A DNA stretch of 64,000 nucleotides from Acinetobacter sp. WCHAc010034. GTDB taxonomy: Bacteria; Pseudomonadota; Gammaproteobacteria; Pseudomonadales; Moraxellaceae. Shown here piece after piece: positions 34,441 to 43,766 of this stretch; position 1 is the first letter of the stretch; every line of letters starts with the position of its first letter. Under the pieces are notes generated by a model. It was not told where the DNA came from and did not search any database. It saw only the letters and a program-made list of their open reading frames with translations. The stretch spans positions 1,984,001 through 2,048,000 of the forward strand of contig NZ_CP032279.1 of NCBI RefSeq assembly GCF_001696615.3, in the 5' to 3' direction. Made by a program: the position numbers and the translations under genes.

Positions 34441-35661
34441 ATGCGAGAAATCATTCTTATTTCATTTTTAGGACCTGACCAGCCTAATCAATTTACACGA
34501 TTAATGCAGGTGCTTTCCGTTCATTCCCTGCAAATTCTGGATGTCGGGCAAGCCGTCATCCATAACCAGCTGACGCTCGGCATTGTGGTGTCGTCTGATG
34601 ATCAAACTGCGACAGCATTAGCCATGAAGGAAATTCTGATTCTAGCACATGATATCGGCTTAACTGTGCGCTTTAAACCGATCTCTGCAGCAGAATATGA
34701 CCAGTGGGTGAGCGAGGGAGGCCGCACGCGCTATATCGTGACGGCTTTAGCCCCGGAATTGGATGCTTCGCACTTACAGGCCGTTACAAAAATTGTCTCC
34801 GGCCAGGGCTTCAATATTGAAACCGTGACCCGCCTGTCGGGCCGTCCGGTGCTGACCGGGCAGGCGGAAGGCCCGAAGCGCGCCTGCGTGCAGTTCGGCC
34901 TCAGCGGGCAAATGCTGGACGCGGCCGCCATGCGCGCCGCCTGCCTGCGCCTGTCGGCTGAGCTCAGCGTCGATGTGGCGGTGCAGGAAGACAATGCCTA
35001 CCGCCGCAACCGGCGCCTGGTCTGCTTTGACATGGATTCGACCCTGATTGAGCAGGAAGTGATTGATGAGCTGGCGATTGAGGCCGGGGTGGGCGAGCAG
35101 GTTGCGGAAATTACCGAGCGCGCCATGCTGGGCGAGCTGGATTTCCAGCAGAGCTTCCGCGCCCGCGTGGCGCTGCTGAAAGGCCTGGACGCTGAGGTGC
35201 TGCCGAAAATCGCCGAGCGCCTGACCGTTACCGAAGGTGCTGAGCGGCTGATTTCAACCCTGAAATCATTGGGCTATAAAACCGCGATCCTGTCCGGCGG
35301 CTTCCAGTATTTTGCTGAATACCTGCAGGAAAAATTAGGCCTGGATGAAGTGCATGCCAATGTGCTGGATGTCGAAGACGGCAAGGTGACCGGTGAAGTC
35401 AAAGGCCATATTGTTGATGGCGCGCGCAAAGCGCTGCTGCTGCGCGAGCTGGCGGACAAGATGGGCATTTCGCTGGAGCAGGCGATTGCCGTGGGCGACG
35501 GCGCCAATGACCTGCCGATGCTGTCGATTGCCGGCCTGGGCGTGGCCTTCCGCGCCAAGCCGCTGGTGCGCCAGAACGCCAATCAGGCGATTTCCAGCGT
35601 TGGCCTGGACGGCGTGCTGTACCTGCTGGGCGTGCATGACAAGGATTTGAACCGCGCATAA
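34441..35661 (+). CDS. serB: Phosphoserine phosphatase
   Basis: SerB performs the last step of serine synthesis. The 406-residue product is of the long type with two N-terminal ACT domains (about 1-80 and 95-175), likely for serine sensing, then a HAD domain. The latter has the nucleophile motif CFDMDSTLIEQEV, motif II ILSGGFQYFAE, the Lys in ARKALLL, and GDGANDLPML. The divergent Smp-like gene starts 60 bp away, so the two promoters must overlap. Confidence 0.96.
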   Translation: MREIILISFLGPDQPNQFTRLMQVLSVHSLQILDVGQAVIHNQLTLGIVVSSDDQTATALAMKEILILAHDIGLTVRFKPISAAEYDQWVSEGGRTRYIVTALAPELDASHLQAVTKIVSGQGFNIETVTRLSGRPVLTGQAEGPKRACVQFGLSGQMLDAAAMRAACLRLSAELSVDVAVQEDNAYRRNRRLVCFDMDSTLIEQEVIDELAIEAGVGEQVAEITERAMLGELDFQQSFRARVALLKGLDAEVLPKIAERLTVTEGAERLISTLKSLGYKTAILSGGFQYFAEYLQEKLGLDEVHANVLDVEDGKVTGEVKGHIVDGARKALLLRELADKMGISLEQAIAVGDGANDLPMLSIAGLGVAFRAKPLVRQNANQAISSVGLDGVLYLLGVHDKDLNRA

Positions 35662-35683
35662 TTGTGACCGGAGCATGAAAAAT

Positions 35684-35706
35684 GCGGCGCCTGCGCCGCT
35701 TTTTTT
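35684..35706 (+). terminator. serB terminator
   Basis: GCGGCGC and GCGCCGC pair around CT and are followed by TTTTTTT, 23 bp behind the serB stop. Confidence 0.9.
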
Positions 35707-36070
35707 GCCTGAAATTCAGCTGGAACCGGCCGGCGGCCCGCCGCCGCTGCCGATAAAAAAAGCAATTGATCCGGCCCGGAAAATTTTTTCAGGCATGCGG
35801 GAAAGCGCGGTTTTTTTTGTAATGACACGCCAAGCGTGACGGCATCATTGTTCTGGAAAAAGCCTTTAAAATAAAACTGTAATGACAAAATAATATTGCG
35901 ACAAGGTGTGTCGCTTTTGCAAAATACAAGACTTTTTTTATGCGGAAAACTCAGCATAATGCATGCATAGAGATTGAGATCGACAGAATTCCATTGACTC
36001 ATTTAACGGTTACAGTTGGCAGAATGGAGCACAGTTTGAGCGCTGCGTCTGCCGAATGACGGAGGTTTTT
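35707..36070. other. Intergenic region behind serB
   Basis: I see no gene in these 364 bases. A small hairpin with T-rich 3' flank (GCGACA with TGTCGC, then TTTTG) lies near 35898-35918, and TTGACT near 35994 could be a -35 element for the gene at 36071. A short RNA cannot be excluded but is not supported. Confidence 0.4.
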
Positions 36071-36403
36071 ATGGTAACAGCGAATTTAGCGACCATTGCC
36101 GGCTTGAGCCTGATCGCCGCTGCCTTGATTGCTGTTTTCTTCTCGCCTTATCGTCGCTGGTTAAGTTTCATGCTGGCTGGGATGCTGGCCTGGGGGCTGA
36201 TTGAAGTCATCCGCTTTGGCGCGCAAACCCTGTTTGAGCTGCCCATGGCTCACAGCTACCTGACGGCAATGGCTTCCGCGATGACGGTATTCAGCTTGAT
36301 GCTGCTGCGCGAAGACCGCCGCGCCGAGCGGGCCTTGGCGAAGCGCCGCTGCATAGAGCATACGCCGGTATATGATGATGAACGGCAATGCTCCAGCCGC
36401 TGA
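36071..36403 (+). CDS. Small inner-membrane protein of unknown function (110 aa)
   Basis: I do not recognise this family. The 110-residue product has three hydrophobic segments (about 6-25, 33-50 and 60-78), with LSLIAAALIAVFFSPYRRW first. A basic and acidic cytoplasmic tail (REDRRAERALAKRR) ends SSR. The start at 36071 is secured by a GGAGG five bases upstream; an earlier in-frame codon at 36056 has none. It has its own terminator and stands between serB and the SCP2 gene, on the same strand as both. Confidence 0.8.
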   Translation: MVTANLATIAGLSLIAAALIAVFFSPYRRWLSFMLAGMLAWGLIEVIRFGAQTLFELPMAHSYLTAMASAMTVFSLMLLREDRRAERALAKRRCIEHTPVYDDERQCSSR

Positions 36404-36424
36404 AGGCTAAAGTTCAGATCTGCA

Positions 36425-36455
36425 TAAAAAAATGCGCCTGCGGGCGCATTTTTTT
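36425..36455. terminator. Bidirectional terminator behind the 110-aa gene
   Basis: AAAAAATGCGCC and GGCGCATTTTTT form a stem around TGCG, with a long T run. Confidence 0.9.
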
Positions 36456-36561
36456 ATGCGCGGCCGGCTGATAATTGTCATACAAAGGCTTAGTGCTGAA
36501 AATAGAAGTTATGGTAGGATGAAGCAGTCAATTTCCCAACAATTACAATAGGCTCAAAGTC

Positions 36562-37041
36562 ATGAAACTATCATCAATTCCTGTCGTAAAGTTACCTCTG
36601 GTTGATGTCAGCACGGATCCGCTGGATTTGCTGGTTGCCGGTTTAGCGCTCCGGATGAAGCAGCTGGCGCGCACCAGCCCAAAATTTATTGAGCTGATTC
36701 ATGAGCGCCAGTTCCGCATTCAGATTGGCACGGATTTGGGCGTGGCGCGCCAGATTATTGTAAATAATGGGCAGATTGACACGGCCGCCGGCGATGCGGA
36801 AAAAGCCGATTTCATCCTGCAGTTCGCGGACAGCGAGCAGGGCGTGAAAACCCTGATGAAAGGCGATCCGACCGCATTCATGACCGGCATGCAGAACGGC
36901 AGCATTAAAATGGAAGGCGACTTTGGCCTGCTGGTATGGTTTAACAAGGCTGCCAAACTGATTCCGCCGAAGCTGCCGAAACCGGTCAAAGAAAAATTCA
37001 AAGCCGCGCGCCGCTTCTTAAAAGAGAAAACCGGCCGCTAA
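36562..37041 (+). CDS. SCP2 sterol-binding domain protein
   Basis: The 159-residue soluble product carries one SCP2 fold. Typical elements are FRIQIGTDLGVARQIIVNNGQI, then ADFILQFADSEQGVKTLMKGDP, and a final helix after IKMEGDFGLLVWFNK. Such single-domain proteins bind lipids or acyl chains in a hydrophobic tunnel, and in ubiquinone synthesis the related UbiJ carries this domain. Here no ubi gene is adjacent, and the sequence lacks the UbiJ C-terminal part, so the ligand is unknown. It ends in a basic tail (KFKAARRFLKEKTGR). Confidence 0.85.
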   Translation: MKLSSIPVVKLPLVDVSTDPLDLLVAGLALRMKQLARTSPKFIELIHERQFRIQIGTDLGVARQIIVNNGQIDTAAGDAEKADFILQFADSEQGVKTLMKGDPTAFMTGMQNGSIKMEGDFGLLVWFNKAAKLIPPKLPKPVKEKFKAARRFLKEKTGR

Positions 37042-37075
37042 TTTCAAGGCGGAAGCCTGAAAGCAGATGCAGTTA

Positions 37076-37112
37076 AAAAAAACCGGTTTCATGCAGGATG
37101 GAACCGGTTTTT
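37076..37112. terminator. Terminator behind the SCP2 gene
   Basis: AAAACCGGTT and AACCGGTTTTT pair around a loop of about 15 bases, with T and A runs outside. Confidence 0.85.
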
Positions 37113-37181
37113 CATTTGCATCTGAAATTAAAATAACAACGGAAAAGCCGTTTTTATGCCGCTTGCCGGCTTGGCACTCAG

Positions 37182-37622
37182 CTATTCCACTTCCAGATTA
37201 AAAGTCACCGGGCCGTCATTCACCAGATGCACCTTCATATCGGCAGCGAAAATGCCGGTTTGCACATTCGGAAACTGCGACTTGGCGTAGTCCGCCAGCT
37301 GCAGGTACAGCGCCTGGGCTTCGGCCGGCGGCATGGCGGGGCCAAAGTCCGGGCGCAGGCCCTTCCGGGTTTGCGCCATCAGGGTGAACTGCGACACCAG
37401 CAGCAGGCCGCCATTGGCCTGCGCGAGATTCCAGCCCATTTTGCCCTGCTCATCATCAAAAAAGCGGTATTTTAAAATCTTATCAATCAGCTTTTGGCCT
37501 TTTTCCAAAGTATCCTGCTTGCCTAAGCCCAGAAAAACCAGCACGCCATGGCCAATTTCACCGGCGGTTTCGCCGTCCACCACCACTTTCGCTTCCAGAA
37601 CCCGCTGCAATAACGCCCGCAT
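37182..37622 (-). CDS. dtd: D-aminoacyl-tRNA deacylase
   Basis: Dtd removes D-amino acids and glycine mischarged on tRNAs. The 146-residue product has the family length and shows MRALLQRV at the start. It also has LLVSQFTLMAQTRKG with the catalytic SQFTL, the cross-subunit motif in VNDGPVTF (NxGPxT), and FFDDEQGKMGWN. It is a single gene. It is convergent to the SCP2 gene and divergent from pncB. Confidence 0.96.
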   Translation of the reverse strand: MRALLQRVLEAKVVVDGETAGEIGHGVLVFLGLGKQDTLEKGQKLIDKILKYRFFDDEQGKMGWNLAQANGGLLLVSQFTLMAQTRKGLRPDFGPAMPPAEAQALYLQLADYAKSQFPNVQTGIFAADMKVHLVNDGPVTFNLEVE

Positions 37623-37827
37623 CTTTCATCCCATGCCATTCATTTTAAGCGCCCTAGTGTAGCAAAGTCCGCGCCGCGGCATGCATGCGGTTTTGCGCCT
37701 CAGCCATTCAATTCGGCCGGCGCGCTTTTAGACATTGGCCTAAAGCGCGCCGGCTTCCGGCAAAACTTGCTATACGGCTGCGGAAAATATGCTTTAATGC
37801 AGGAAGCACAGCGAAATTCACATAGAT

Positions 37828-39030
37828 ATGGCTCCAATCATTCATTCACTGCTTGATACAGATTTGTATAAATTCACCATGCTGCAAGTGGTGCTGCATA
37901 AATTTCCGCAAACCCACAGTGTGTATCATTTCCGCTGCCGCAATTTAGATGAAACCGCCTATCCGCTGACGGATATTCTGGATGATTTGAATGAGCAGCT
38001 GGATCATCTGTGCCGGCTGAAATTTGCCGAAGATGAGCTGCTGTACCTGCGCAGCCTGCGCTTTATTAAAAGCGATTTTGTCGATTATCTGGAATTATTC
38101 CAGCTCAAGCGCCGCTTCATCAAGGCCGGCATTGACCGCGAAGGCCGTTTGGACATTTGGGTTGAAGGCCCGATGGTTCAGGCCATGATGTTTGAAATTT
38201 TTGTCTTGGCGATTGTCAATGAGCTGTATTTCAAGCGCATCCGTTCCGCTGAGGTGCTGGCCGAAGGCGAGCGGCGCCTGAAGGCGAAAGTCGGGCTGAT
38301 CTGCCAGTATAAAGCCGAGCAGAATCCGGCTGATCCGCCGTTTTTAGTGTCCGATTTCGGCACCCGCCGGCGCTACAGCTTTGCGTGGCAGAAGCATGTG
38401 ATTGAAACCCTGCATGAGGCGGTGCCGGAGGTGTTCCGCGGCACCAGCAATGTGCTGATTGCCAAACAGCTGGGCATTTTCCCGATCGGCACCATGGCGC
38501 ATGAATTCCTGCAGGCCTTTCAGGCGCTGGATGTGCGCCTGCGCGACTTCCAGAAAGCCGCGCTGGAAACATGGGTGCAGGAATACCGCGGCGACCTGGG
38601 CATTGCCCTGACAGATGTGGTCGGCATGGATGCCTTCCTGCGCGACTTTGACCTGTATTTCGCCAAGCTGTTTGACGGCTTGCGCCATGACAGCGGCGAC
38701 CCCTATGAATGGGGCGATAAAGCCTATGCGCATTATAAAAAGCTGAAAATTGACAGCAGAAGCAAAATGCTGACTTTCAGTGACGGGCTGAATCTGGAAA
38801 AGGCCTGGTCACTGCACAATTACTTTAAAGACCGCTTTCAGGTCAGCTTCGGCATCGGCACCAACCTGACCAATGACATGGGGCAGACCCCGCTGAACAT
38901 TGTGCTGAAGCTGGTGGAATGCAACGGCCAGTCGGTGGCGAAAATTTCCGACAGCCCCGGAAAAACCATGACCGACAATGACACCTTTCTGGCCTACCTG
39001 CGCCAGGTTTTTGATATCGCCGAGGCCTAG
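37828..39030 (+). CDS. pncB: Nicotinate phosphoribosyltransferase
   Basis: PncB makes nicotinate mononucleotide from nicotinate and PRPP with ATP, the step after PncA in NAD salvage. The 400-residue product shows [15 protein letters not shown] at residues 8-22, [12 protein letters not shown] with the regulatory histidine region following (the family's phospho-His lies in GTxxHEF, here [11 protein letters not shown]), and [22 protein letters not shown] is also present. No nad genes adjoin it. The ribosome-binding site is weak. Confidence 0.96.
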   Translation: MAPIIHSLLDTDLYKFTMLQVVLHKFPQTHSVYHFRCRNLDETAYPLTDILDDLNEQLDHLCRLKFAEDELLYLRSLRFIKSDFVDYLELFQLKRRFIKAGIDREGRLDIWVEGPMVQAMMFEIFVLAIVNELYFKRIRSAEVLAEGERRLKAKVGLICQYKAEQNPADPPFLVSDFGTRRRYSFAWQKHVIETLHEAVPEVFRGTSNVLIAKQLGIFPIGTMAHEFLQAFQALDVRLRDFQKAALETWVQEYRGDLGIALTDVVGMDAFLRDFDLYFAKLFDGLRHDSGDPYEWGDKAYAHYKKLKIDSRSKMLTFSDGLNLEKAWSLHNYFKDRFQVSFGIGTNLTNDMGQTPLNIVLKLVECNGQSVAKISDSPGKTMTDNDTFLAYLRQVFDIAEA

Positions 39031-39209
39031 GCGGATTTTCAGCCTGCGCTTTTCAGGCCATGCCGGACGCCGCGCCGGCATGGCGCCTGCAGGCCAAAGC
39101 GCTTCCATATCTGTTATCCTGCTAAAGCAATGCAGAAAATCAAAATAATCCTGAAAATGACTTATGCTAAGATCAAAACCACCTCATCTTTATACCCTAT
39201 GGCGCCGCA

Positions 39210-40058
39210 ATGACTGAATCTGCCTTAAATCTTGGACTGCTGATTGAAGCGGAAGACCTGGTGCCGCATTTAGGCCATGAGAAATTAAGAATTGTCGATT
39301 TGAGCCGCAGTTCGGTGTATGAGCAGCTGCATATTCCGCACGCGCTTCACCTGAAGCCGAAGCTGCTGCTGCGCCAGGAAGAGCAGGCCACCGGGCTGCT
39401 GCCGGATCAGGCGGGACTGGAAGCCTTGATCCGCCATTTGAATATTTCTCCGGAGCATCATCTGGTGGCTTATGATGATGAGGGCGGGGCATGGGCCGGG
39501 CGCCTGATCTGGAACCTGCACTGCCTGGGCTTTGAAAATGCCAGCCTGCTGAACGGCGGCATTCATGCCTGGCTGGGCGCAGGCCTGCCGACCTCTTCCG
39601 AGGCCGAATCCGTGCAGCCGGTGGCGCAGCTGGTGAGCGTGAACTTAGCGCAGAAAAACCGGCATCAGATTGAATATGACCAGCTGCTGGAAAAAGTGCA
39701 GAACAAAGCCACTCAGATTTGGGACTGCCGCACGGAAGATGAATATACCGGCCTGCGCTTAGCGGCTAGACGCGGCGGTCACATTCCCGGCGCGCTGCAT
39801 TTTGAATGGAGTACTGCCCTTAACCGGGAAAATCATTTAAAATTGCATCCTTTGCAACACACGCAGCAGCGCTTGGAACAGCTGGGATTCAATCTGAATG
39901 AACCCGTGGTGGTCTATTGCCAGTCACATCACCGCTCAGGGCTCGCCTATATTTTGGGGCGCCTGCTGGGCTGGGAAATTCAAGCCTATGATGGCGCGTG
40001 GAGCGAATGGGGCAACCGCCCCGATAGTCCAGTCATAACCGGAGAGCTGCCGTCTTGA
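39210..40058 (+). CDS. rhdA: Thiosulfate sulfurtransferase (tandem rhodanese)
   Basis: The 282-residue product has two rhodanese domains. The N-terminal one (about 15-130) is inactive and carries [15 protein letters not shown]. The C-terminal one (about 150-275) carries the active loop [10 protein letters not shown] with the persulfide cysteine. The loop is close to CQTHHRS of RhdA from Pseudomonas and Azotobacter, where the gene also precedes psd. It transfers sulfane sulfur to cyanide or thiol acceptors; its physiological acceptor is unknown. Its TGA overlaps the TTG start of psd. Confidence 0.9.
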   Translation: MTESALNLGLLIEAEDLVPHLGHEKLRIVDLSRSSVYEQLHIPHALHLKPKLLLRQEEQATGLLPDQAGLEALIRHLNISPEHHLVAYDDEGGAWAGRLIWNLHCLGFENASLLNGGIHAWLGAGLPTSSEAESVQPVAQLVSVNLAQKNRHQIEYDQLLEKVQNKATQIWDCRTEDEYTGLRLAARRGGHIPGALHFEWSTALNRENHLKLHPLQHTQQRLEQLGFNLNEPVVVYCQSHHRSGLAYILGRLLGWEIQAYDGAWSEWGNRPDSPVITGELPS

Positions 40059-40906
40059 GCATCACATCGCGATTAAAACAACAGATTTTCATTCGGGCGC
40101 AGCGCGCTGTGCCGCAGCACAAGCTGTCGCGGGTGATTGGCAAAGTCGCCGCCAGCGAAAACCCGCTGGTGAAAAATGCGGTAATCGCTGCCTTTAAAGC
40201 GCAGTACGGCATTGACATGTCGATTGCGGAGCAGGGCAATGCCCTGAAATTCAAATCATTCAATGAGTTTTTTACCCGTTCTTTAAAAGACGGCGCGCGC
40301 GCCATTGATGCAGACGCCGGCAGCATTGTTTCGCCTGCAGACGGCGCAATTTCCCAGTTAGGCAAAATTGAAGCCGGCGACATTTTTCAGGCCAAAGGGC
40401 AAAGCTTTTCGGTTGAAAAGCTGATTGCAGATCCGCAGCTGGCGGAACCTTTCAAAAACGGTGAATTCGCCACGGTGTACCTGTCGCCGAAAGACTACCA
40501 CCGCGTGCATATGCCGTTTGCCGGCACCTTGACGGAAACGCTGTATGTGCCGGGCGAGCTGTTTTCAGTCAACCAGACCACCGCGGAAAATATTCCAGGC
40601 CTGTTTGCGCGCAATGAGCGCATGGTCTGCCTGTTTGATACCGAGCTTGGCCGCATGGCTGTAGTGCTGGTCGGCGCGATGATTGTGGCGGGCATTGAAA
40701 CCGTGGCCACAGGCAAAGTGAAGCCGACGGGCCGCCTGGAATTGAATCAGCACAACCTTTTCCTTGAAAAAGGCGCAGAATTGGGGCGCTTCTATTTAGG
40801 CTCTACCGCAGTGATCCTGTTTGAAGAAAATAAAATCCAGTGGGATGCTGCCTTTAAAGCCAATTCAGCGGTGATTATGGGCGAAGCCCTGGGGCATGCC
40901 CTGTAA
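40055..40906 (+). CDS. psd: Phosphatidylserine decarboxylase proenzyme
   Basis: Psd makes phosphatidylethanolamine at the inner membrane. The 283-residue proenzyme has [11 protein letters not shown] with the catalytic Asp, [13 protein letters not shown] with the conserved His, and the autocleavage motif LGST (in [11 protein letters not shown]). The serine there becomes the pyruvoyl group of the small alpha chain. The start is TTG at 40055, within the rhdA stop (TTGA overlap) and eight bases after GGAGAG, so translational coupling to rhdA is likely. Confidence 0.96.
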   Translation: MSITSRLKQQIFIRAQRAVPQHKLSRVIGKVAASENPLVKNAVIAAFKAQYGIDMSIAEQGNALKFKSFNEFFTRSLKDGARAIDADAGSIVSPADGAISQLGKIEAGDIFQAKGQSFSVEKLIADPQLAEPFKNGEFATVYLSPKDYHRVHMPFAGTLTETLYVPGELFSVNQTTAENIPGLFARNERMVCLFDTELGRMAVVLVGAMIVAGIETVATGKVKPTGRLELNQHNLFLEKGAELGRFYLGSTAVILFEENKIQWDAAFKANSAVIMGEALGHAL

Positions 40907-40927
40907 AATCAGGCTGCCCGCGGCCAT

Positions 40928-40957
40928 AAAAAATGCGCCTTTAAAGGCGCATTTTTT
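40928..40957. terminator. Bidirectional terminator between psd and the SPOR gene
   Basis: AAAAAATGCGCCTTT and AAAGGCGCATTTTTT form a near-perfect palindrome with T runs on both strands. Confidence 0.9.
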
Positions 40958-40968
40958 ATGGCTTAAAC

Positions 40969-41568
40969 TCAGCGTTTCACCACAATCGAGTCGATGCCGC
41001 TGTGCTGCAGGGTCTGCTGCGCAATCACCGCAGCCTCCTGAGAGTCATAGGGGCCAGACACCACGCGGTACCAGACTTTGCCATTTTCCGTGCTTTGCAC
41101 CACATCCGCCGACAGGCCGTTCAGGATAATTTCCGCGCGGCGCGCATCGGCCTGATCAGGGTCATCATAGCTGCGCACCTGAAGGATATAGCTGGGCGCG
41201 GCTGCCGGTTCGCTGACTTCAAGCCCCGGCTCTTGCGCGGCTGCAGGCTTCTGCGCCTCAGGCGCTTCAATAATCACCACAGCGCTCTGGCCTTTGCTTT
41301 CAGGCACAGCCTGCTCCGGAATCGGCGTCACCTGCTGCTGCGGCAGCAGGTCATAAAAACGGTAGTCTTTATTGGTGTCTTCCGGCGCATGCTCCGCGCT
41401 GCCCTGGCTTTTAGGATGAACCGGCTCCCAAGGCTTCCAGAGCATGAGCGCAACCAAAAAACTCAAAATGATCAAAATAATCGCCAAAGTTCCCAGCCAG
41501 GCTGGAATTAAGGGCTTTTTCGGCTTATTCGGCCGTTCAGATACACCGCGCTGCGTTTTTCCAAACAC
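40969..41568 (-). CDS. SPOR-domain cell-division/envelope protein
   Basis: The 199-residue product has a short basic cytoplasmic start (about 1-22), one TM helix (about 23-43), a proline- and glutamate-rich periplasmic linker, and a C-terminal SPOR domain (about 127-199; YILQVRSYDD, KVWYRVVSGPY). SPOR domains bind denuded glycan strands at the septum; the layout is FtsN-like. The start is GTG with GAGG six bases upstream. It lies behind argS on the same strand, a common proteobacterial pair, with a 48-bp palindrome between. Confidence 0.88.
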   Translation of the reverse strand: MFGKTQRGVSERPNKPKKPLIPAWLGTLAIILIILSFLVALMLWKPWEPVHPKSQGSAEHAPEDTNKDYRFYDLLPQQQVTPIPEQAVPESKGQSAVVIIEAPEAQKPAAAQEPGLEVSEPAAAPSYILQVRSYDDPDQADARRAEIILNGLSADVVQSTENGKVWYRVVSGPYDSQEAAVIAQQTLQHSGIDSIVVKR

Positions 41569-41626
41569 GAGGAAACCTCATTATTTTAATTAAATGCCGC
41601 ATGGGGCATGGCTTTCAGCTTAACTG

Positions 41627-41674
41627 CAGAATCACTGCGCCTTGCCGGAAGTCCGGCAAGGCGCAGTGATTCTG
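41627..41674. repeat. 48-bp perfect palindrome between argS and the SPOR gene
   Basis: A 23-bp arm running from CAGAATCACTGCGCC to TTGCCGGA is followed after two bases (AG) by its exact reverse complement. No T run follows on either strand, so it is not a standard terminator, though a transcript would form a very stable hairpin. It lies 29 bp beyond the argS stop. Confidence 0.85.
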
Positions 41675-41702
41675 TCTGGCATCAATGTAAAAATACCGCG
41701 CC

Positions 41703-43508
41703 TTACATCGACTCAGGCGCAGATACGCCCAGTAATTCTAAACCATTGCAGATAACTTGCTGTACGTTTAATGATAACAGCAGGCGCGCCTGAGATAAGG
41801 CAACATTCTGCTCATCCAGAATTTTCACATCTTCCTGCGCATACCAGCCATGGAACAGGGCGGCCAATTCCTTCAGGTAGTTGCCGATCTGATGCGGTTC
41901 ATAGCTGTTGGCTGCGCGGGTGACAATTTCAGGATAGGCCGCCAGCTTCGCCAGAATCTCAGTTTCCGTATCTGCGCTTAAAAGCGACGCATCGTAGTTC
42001 TGCAGCTGGCTGCGGTCAAACGGAATATTCTTTTCAGGCGCGCGGATATCGACCATGCGGTTCACCCGCGCATGCGCATACTGAATGTAATACACCGCGT
42101 TGTCCTTGCTCTGCGAAACGGCAAGGTCAAGGTCAAAGTCAATGTGCTGTTCAGATTTGCGCATCACATAGTAGAAGCGGGCGGCATCGTTGCCGACTTC
42201 CTGGCGCAGGTCGCGCAGGGTGACAAACTGGCCTGAACGCGATGACATCTGCACCATTTCGCCGCCGCGCCAGAGGCTGACAAACTGCACCAGCAGCACG
42301 GTCAGCTTTTTGGAGTCATAGCCCATTGCGTCAATGGCGGCTTTGACCCGGGCAATATAGCCGTGATGGTCAGAACCCCAGATGTCAATGATGTCGGTAT
42401 AGCCGCGCTGCAGCTTGTTCAGGTGGTAGGCGATGTCGGAGGCGAAATAAGTGGTCTGGCCGTTGCGGCGCTTCACCACGCGGTCTTTTTCATCGCCGAA
42501 TTCAGTCGACTTGAACCAGATGTTGCCGTCCTTTTCATACAGGAAGCCGCGCTGATCCAGCGTCTGCAGCGCTTCATCAATTTTTTCAGTTAAAGACGCT
42601 TCGCTGAACCATTGATTGAAGGTTACGCCGAATTCGCCCAGGTCATCCTTAATGTCATCTAAAATGGCTTTTAAGGCTGCCTGATGGAAAACGCGGTAGC
42701 CGGCGCCGATCAAGCTTTGCGCATTGTGAATCAGGCCGTCAATGTGCTTTTCCTTGTCGCCGGATAAAACGGTTTTATTGCCGTCGGCATCCGGTTCGGC
42801 AGCGTACTGCACATCTTCAGGCACATCTTTATACACTTCAGCGGCAGGGCGCACATAAGCGTCGCCGTCCTTGCTGAGGATGCCCTGCGCGATTTCCTTG
42901 ACATAGTCGCCTTGATAGGCATTTTTAGGGAAAACCAGCGCCTGCCCGGCCAGTTCCAGATAGCGCAGATAGGTCGAAGTCGCCAGAATGTCCATTTGGC
43001 GGCCGGCATCATTGACATAATATTCGCGGTCAACTTTCGCACCGGTGGCTTCCAGCAGGCTGGCGACGGTCATGCCGTAGGCTGCGCCGCGGCCGTGGCC
43101 GACGTGCAGGCTGGACGTAGGATTGGCGGAAACAAACTCAACCTGAATGCGCTTGGCGGCATTGGCCTGAGTGCGGCCGTACTGGCCTTTTTGCGCCTGA
43201 ATCTGCTCCAGCACCGCAAAGCGCTGGCTGGCATTTAAAAAGAAGTTGATAAAGCCGGGACCTGCAATTTCTGCTTTGCTGATGTCGGCCACTTCCGGAA
43301 GATTCGCAAGAATTTTTTCCGCCAGATCACGCGGCTTCATCGCAGCAGCTTTAGACCCGATCATGGCAATATTTGACGCAAAGTCGCCGTGGCTCCGGTC
43401 TTTGGTGCGCGTCAAGGTGCTGGTATTGCTCCAGTCAGAGGGAAGTACACCTTCAGCTTGAAGGGATTGCACTGCATGTTCGAGCGCTGCTTGTATTGCC
43501 GTATTCAT
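41703..43508 (-). CDS. argS: Arginyl-tRNA synthetase
   Basis: ArgRS charges tRNA-Arg. The 601-residue class I enzyme has the N-terminal Add-1 domain (about 1-110) and the HIGH-type motif in SLHVGHGRGAAYG. The KMSKS loop is in the form MSSRSGQFVTLRDL, usual for part of this family. A C-terminal DALR anticodon-binding domain carries YAHARVNRM and ends VSAPESM. The ATG at 43508 (MNTAIQ) is the family start; the frame runs on to 43580 without similarity. Confidence 0.97.
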   Translation of the reverse strand: MNTAIQAALEHAVQSLQAEGVLPSDWSNTSTLTRTKDRSHGDFASNIAMIGSKAAAMKPRDLAEKILANLPEVADISKAEIAGPGFINFFLNASQRFAVLEQIQAQKGQYGRTQANAAKRIQVEFVSANPTSSLHVGHGRGAAYGMTVASLLEATGAKVDREYYVNDAGRQMDILATSTYLRYLELAGQALVFPKNAYQGDYVKEIAQGILSKDGDAYVRPAAEVYKDVPEDVQYAAEPDADGNKTVLSGDKEKHIDGLIHNAQSLIGAGYRVFHQAALKAILDDIKDDLGEFGVTFNQWFSEASLTEKIDEALQTLDQRGFLYEKDGNIWFKSTEFGDEKDRVVKRRNGQTTYFASDIAYHLNKLQRGYTDIIDIWGSDHHGYIARVKAAIDAMGYDSKKLTVLLVQFVSLWRGGEMVQMSSRSGQFVTLRDLRQEVGNDAARFYYVMRKSEQHIDFDLDLAVSQSKDNAVYYIQYAHARVNRMVDIRAPEKNIPFDRSQLQNYDASLLSADTETEILAKLAAYPEIVTRAANSYEPHQIGNYLKELAALFHGWYAQEDVKILDEQNVALSQARLLLSLNVQQVICNGLELLGVSAPESM

Positions 43509-43766
43509 AATCAGTCGAGAAATAAATGTCGCAGAAAAACAGCAAATATAGCAAATTTCAGGCCCTTTAGGTGAAGCCATTTGCTGCGAATAAATAATAT
43601 TCGATTAAAAATGAAAAATCGCCTGTATCGGTAAAAAAGCGGCCTGCGCGCCGGGTGAATTTGCGGCAGCTGCTGGGCAGGCGGACAGGCTGCGCGGGGC
43701 GCCTGAATTTGCCGGCAATATTCCGGAACTCAAGGCCCGCCGGCGCCGCCAGATGGGCCATTTGCG

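Noticed and set aside
35700..36070. Small RNA gene behind serB
   Set aside because: A weak hairpin with a T-rich flank is present, but no clear promoter or conserved structure can be shown from the sequence alone.
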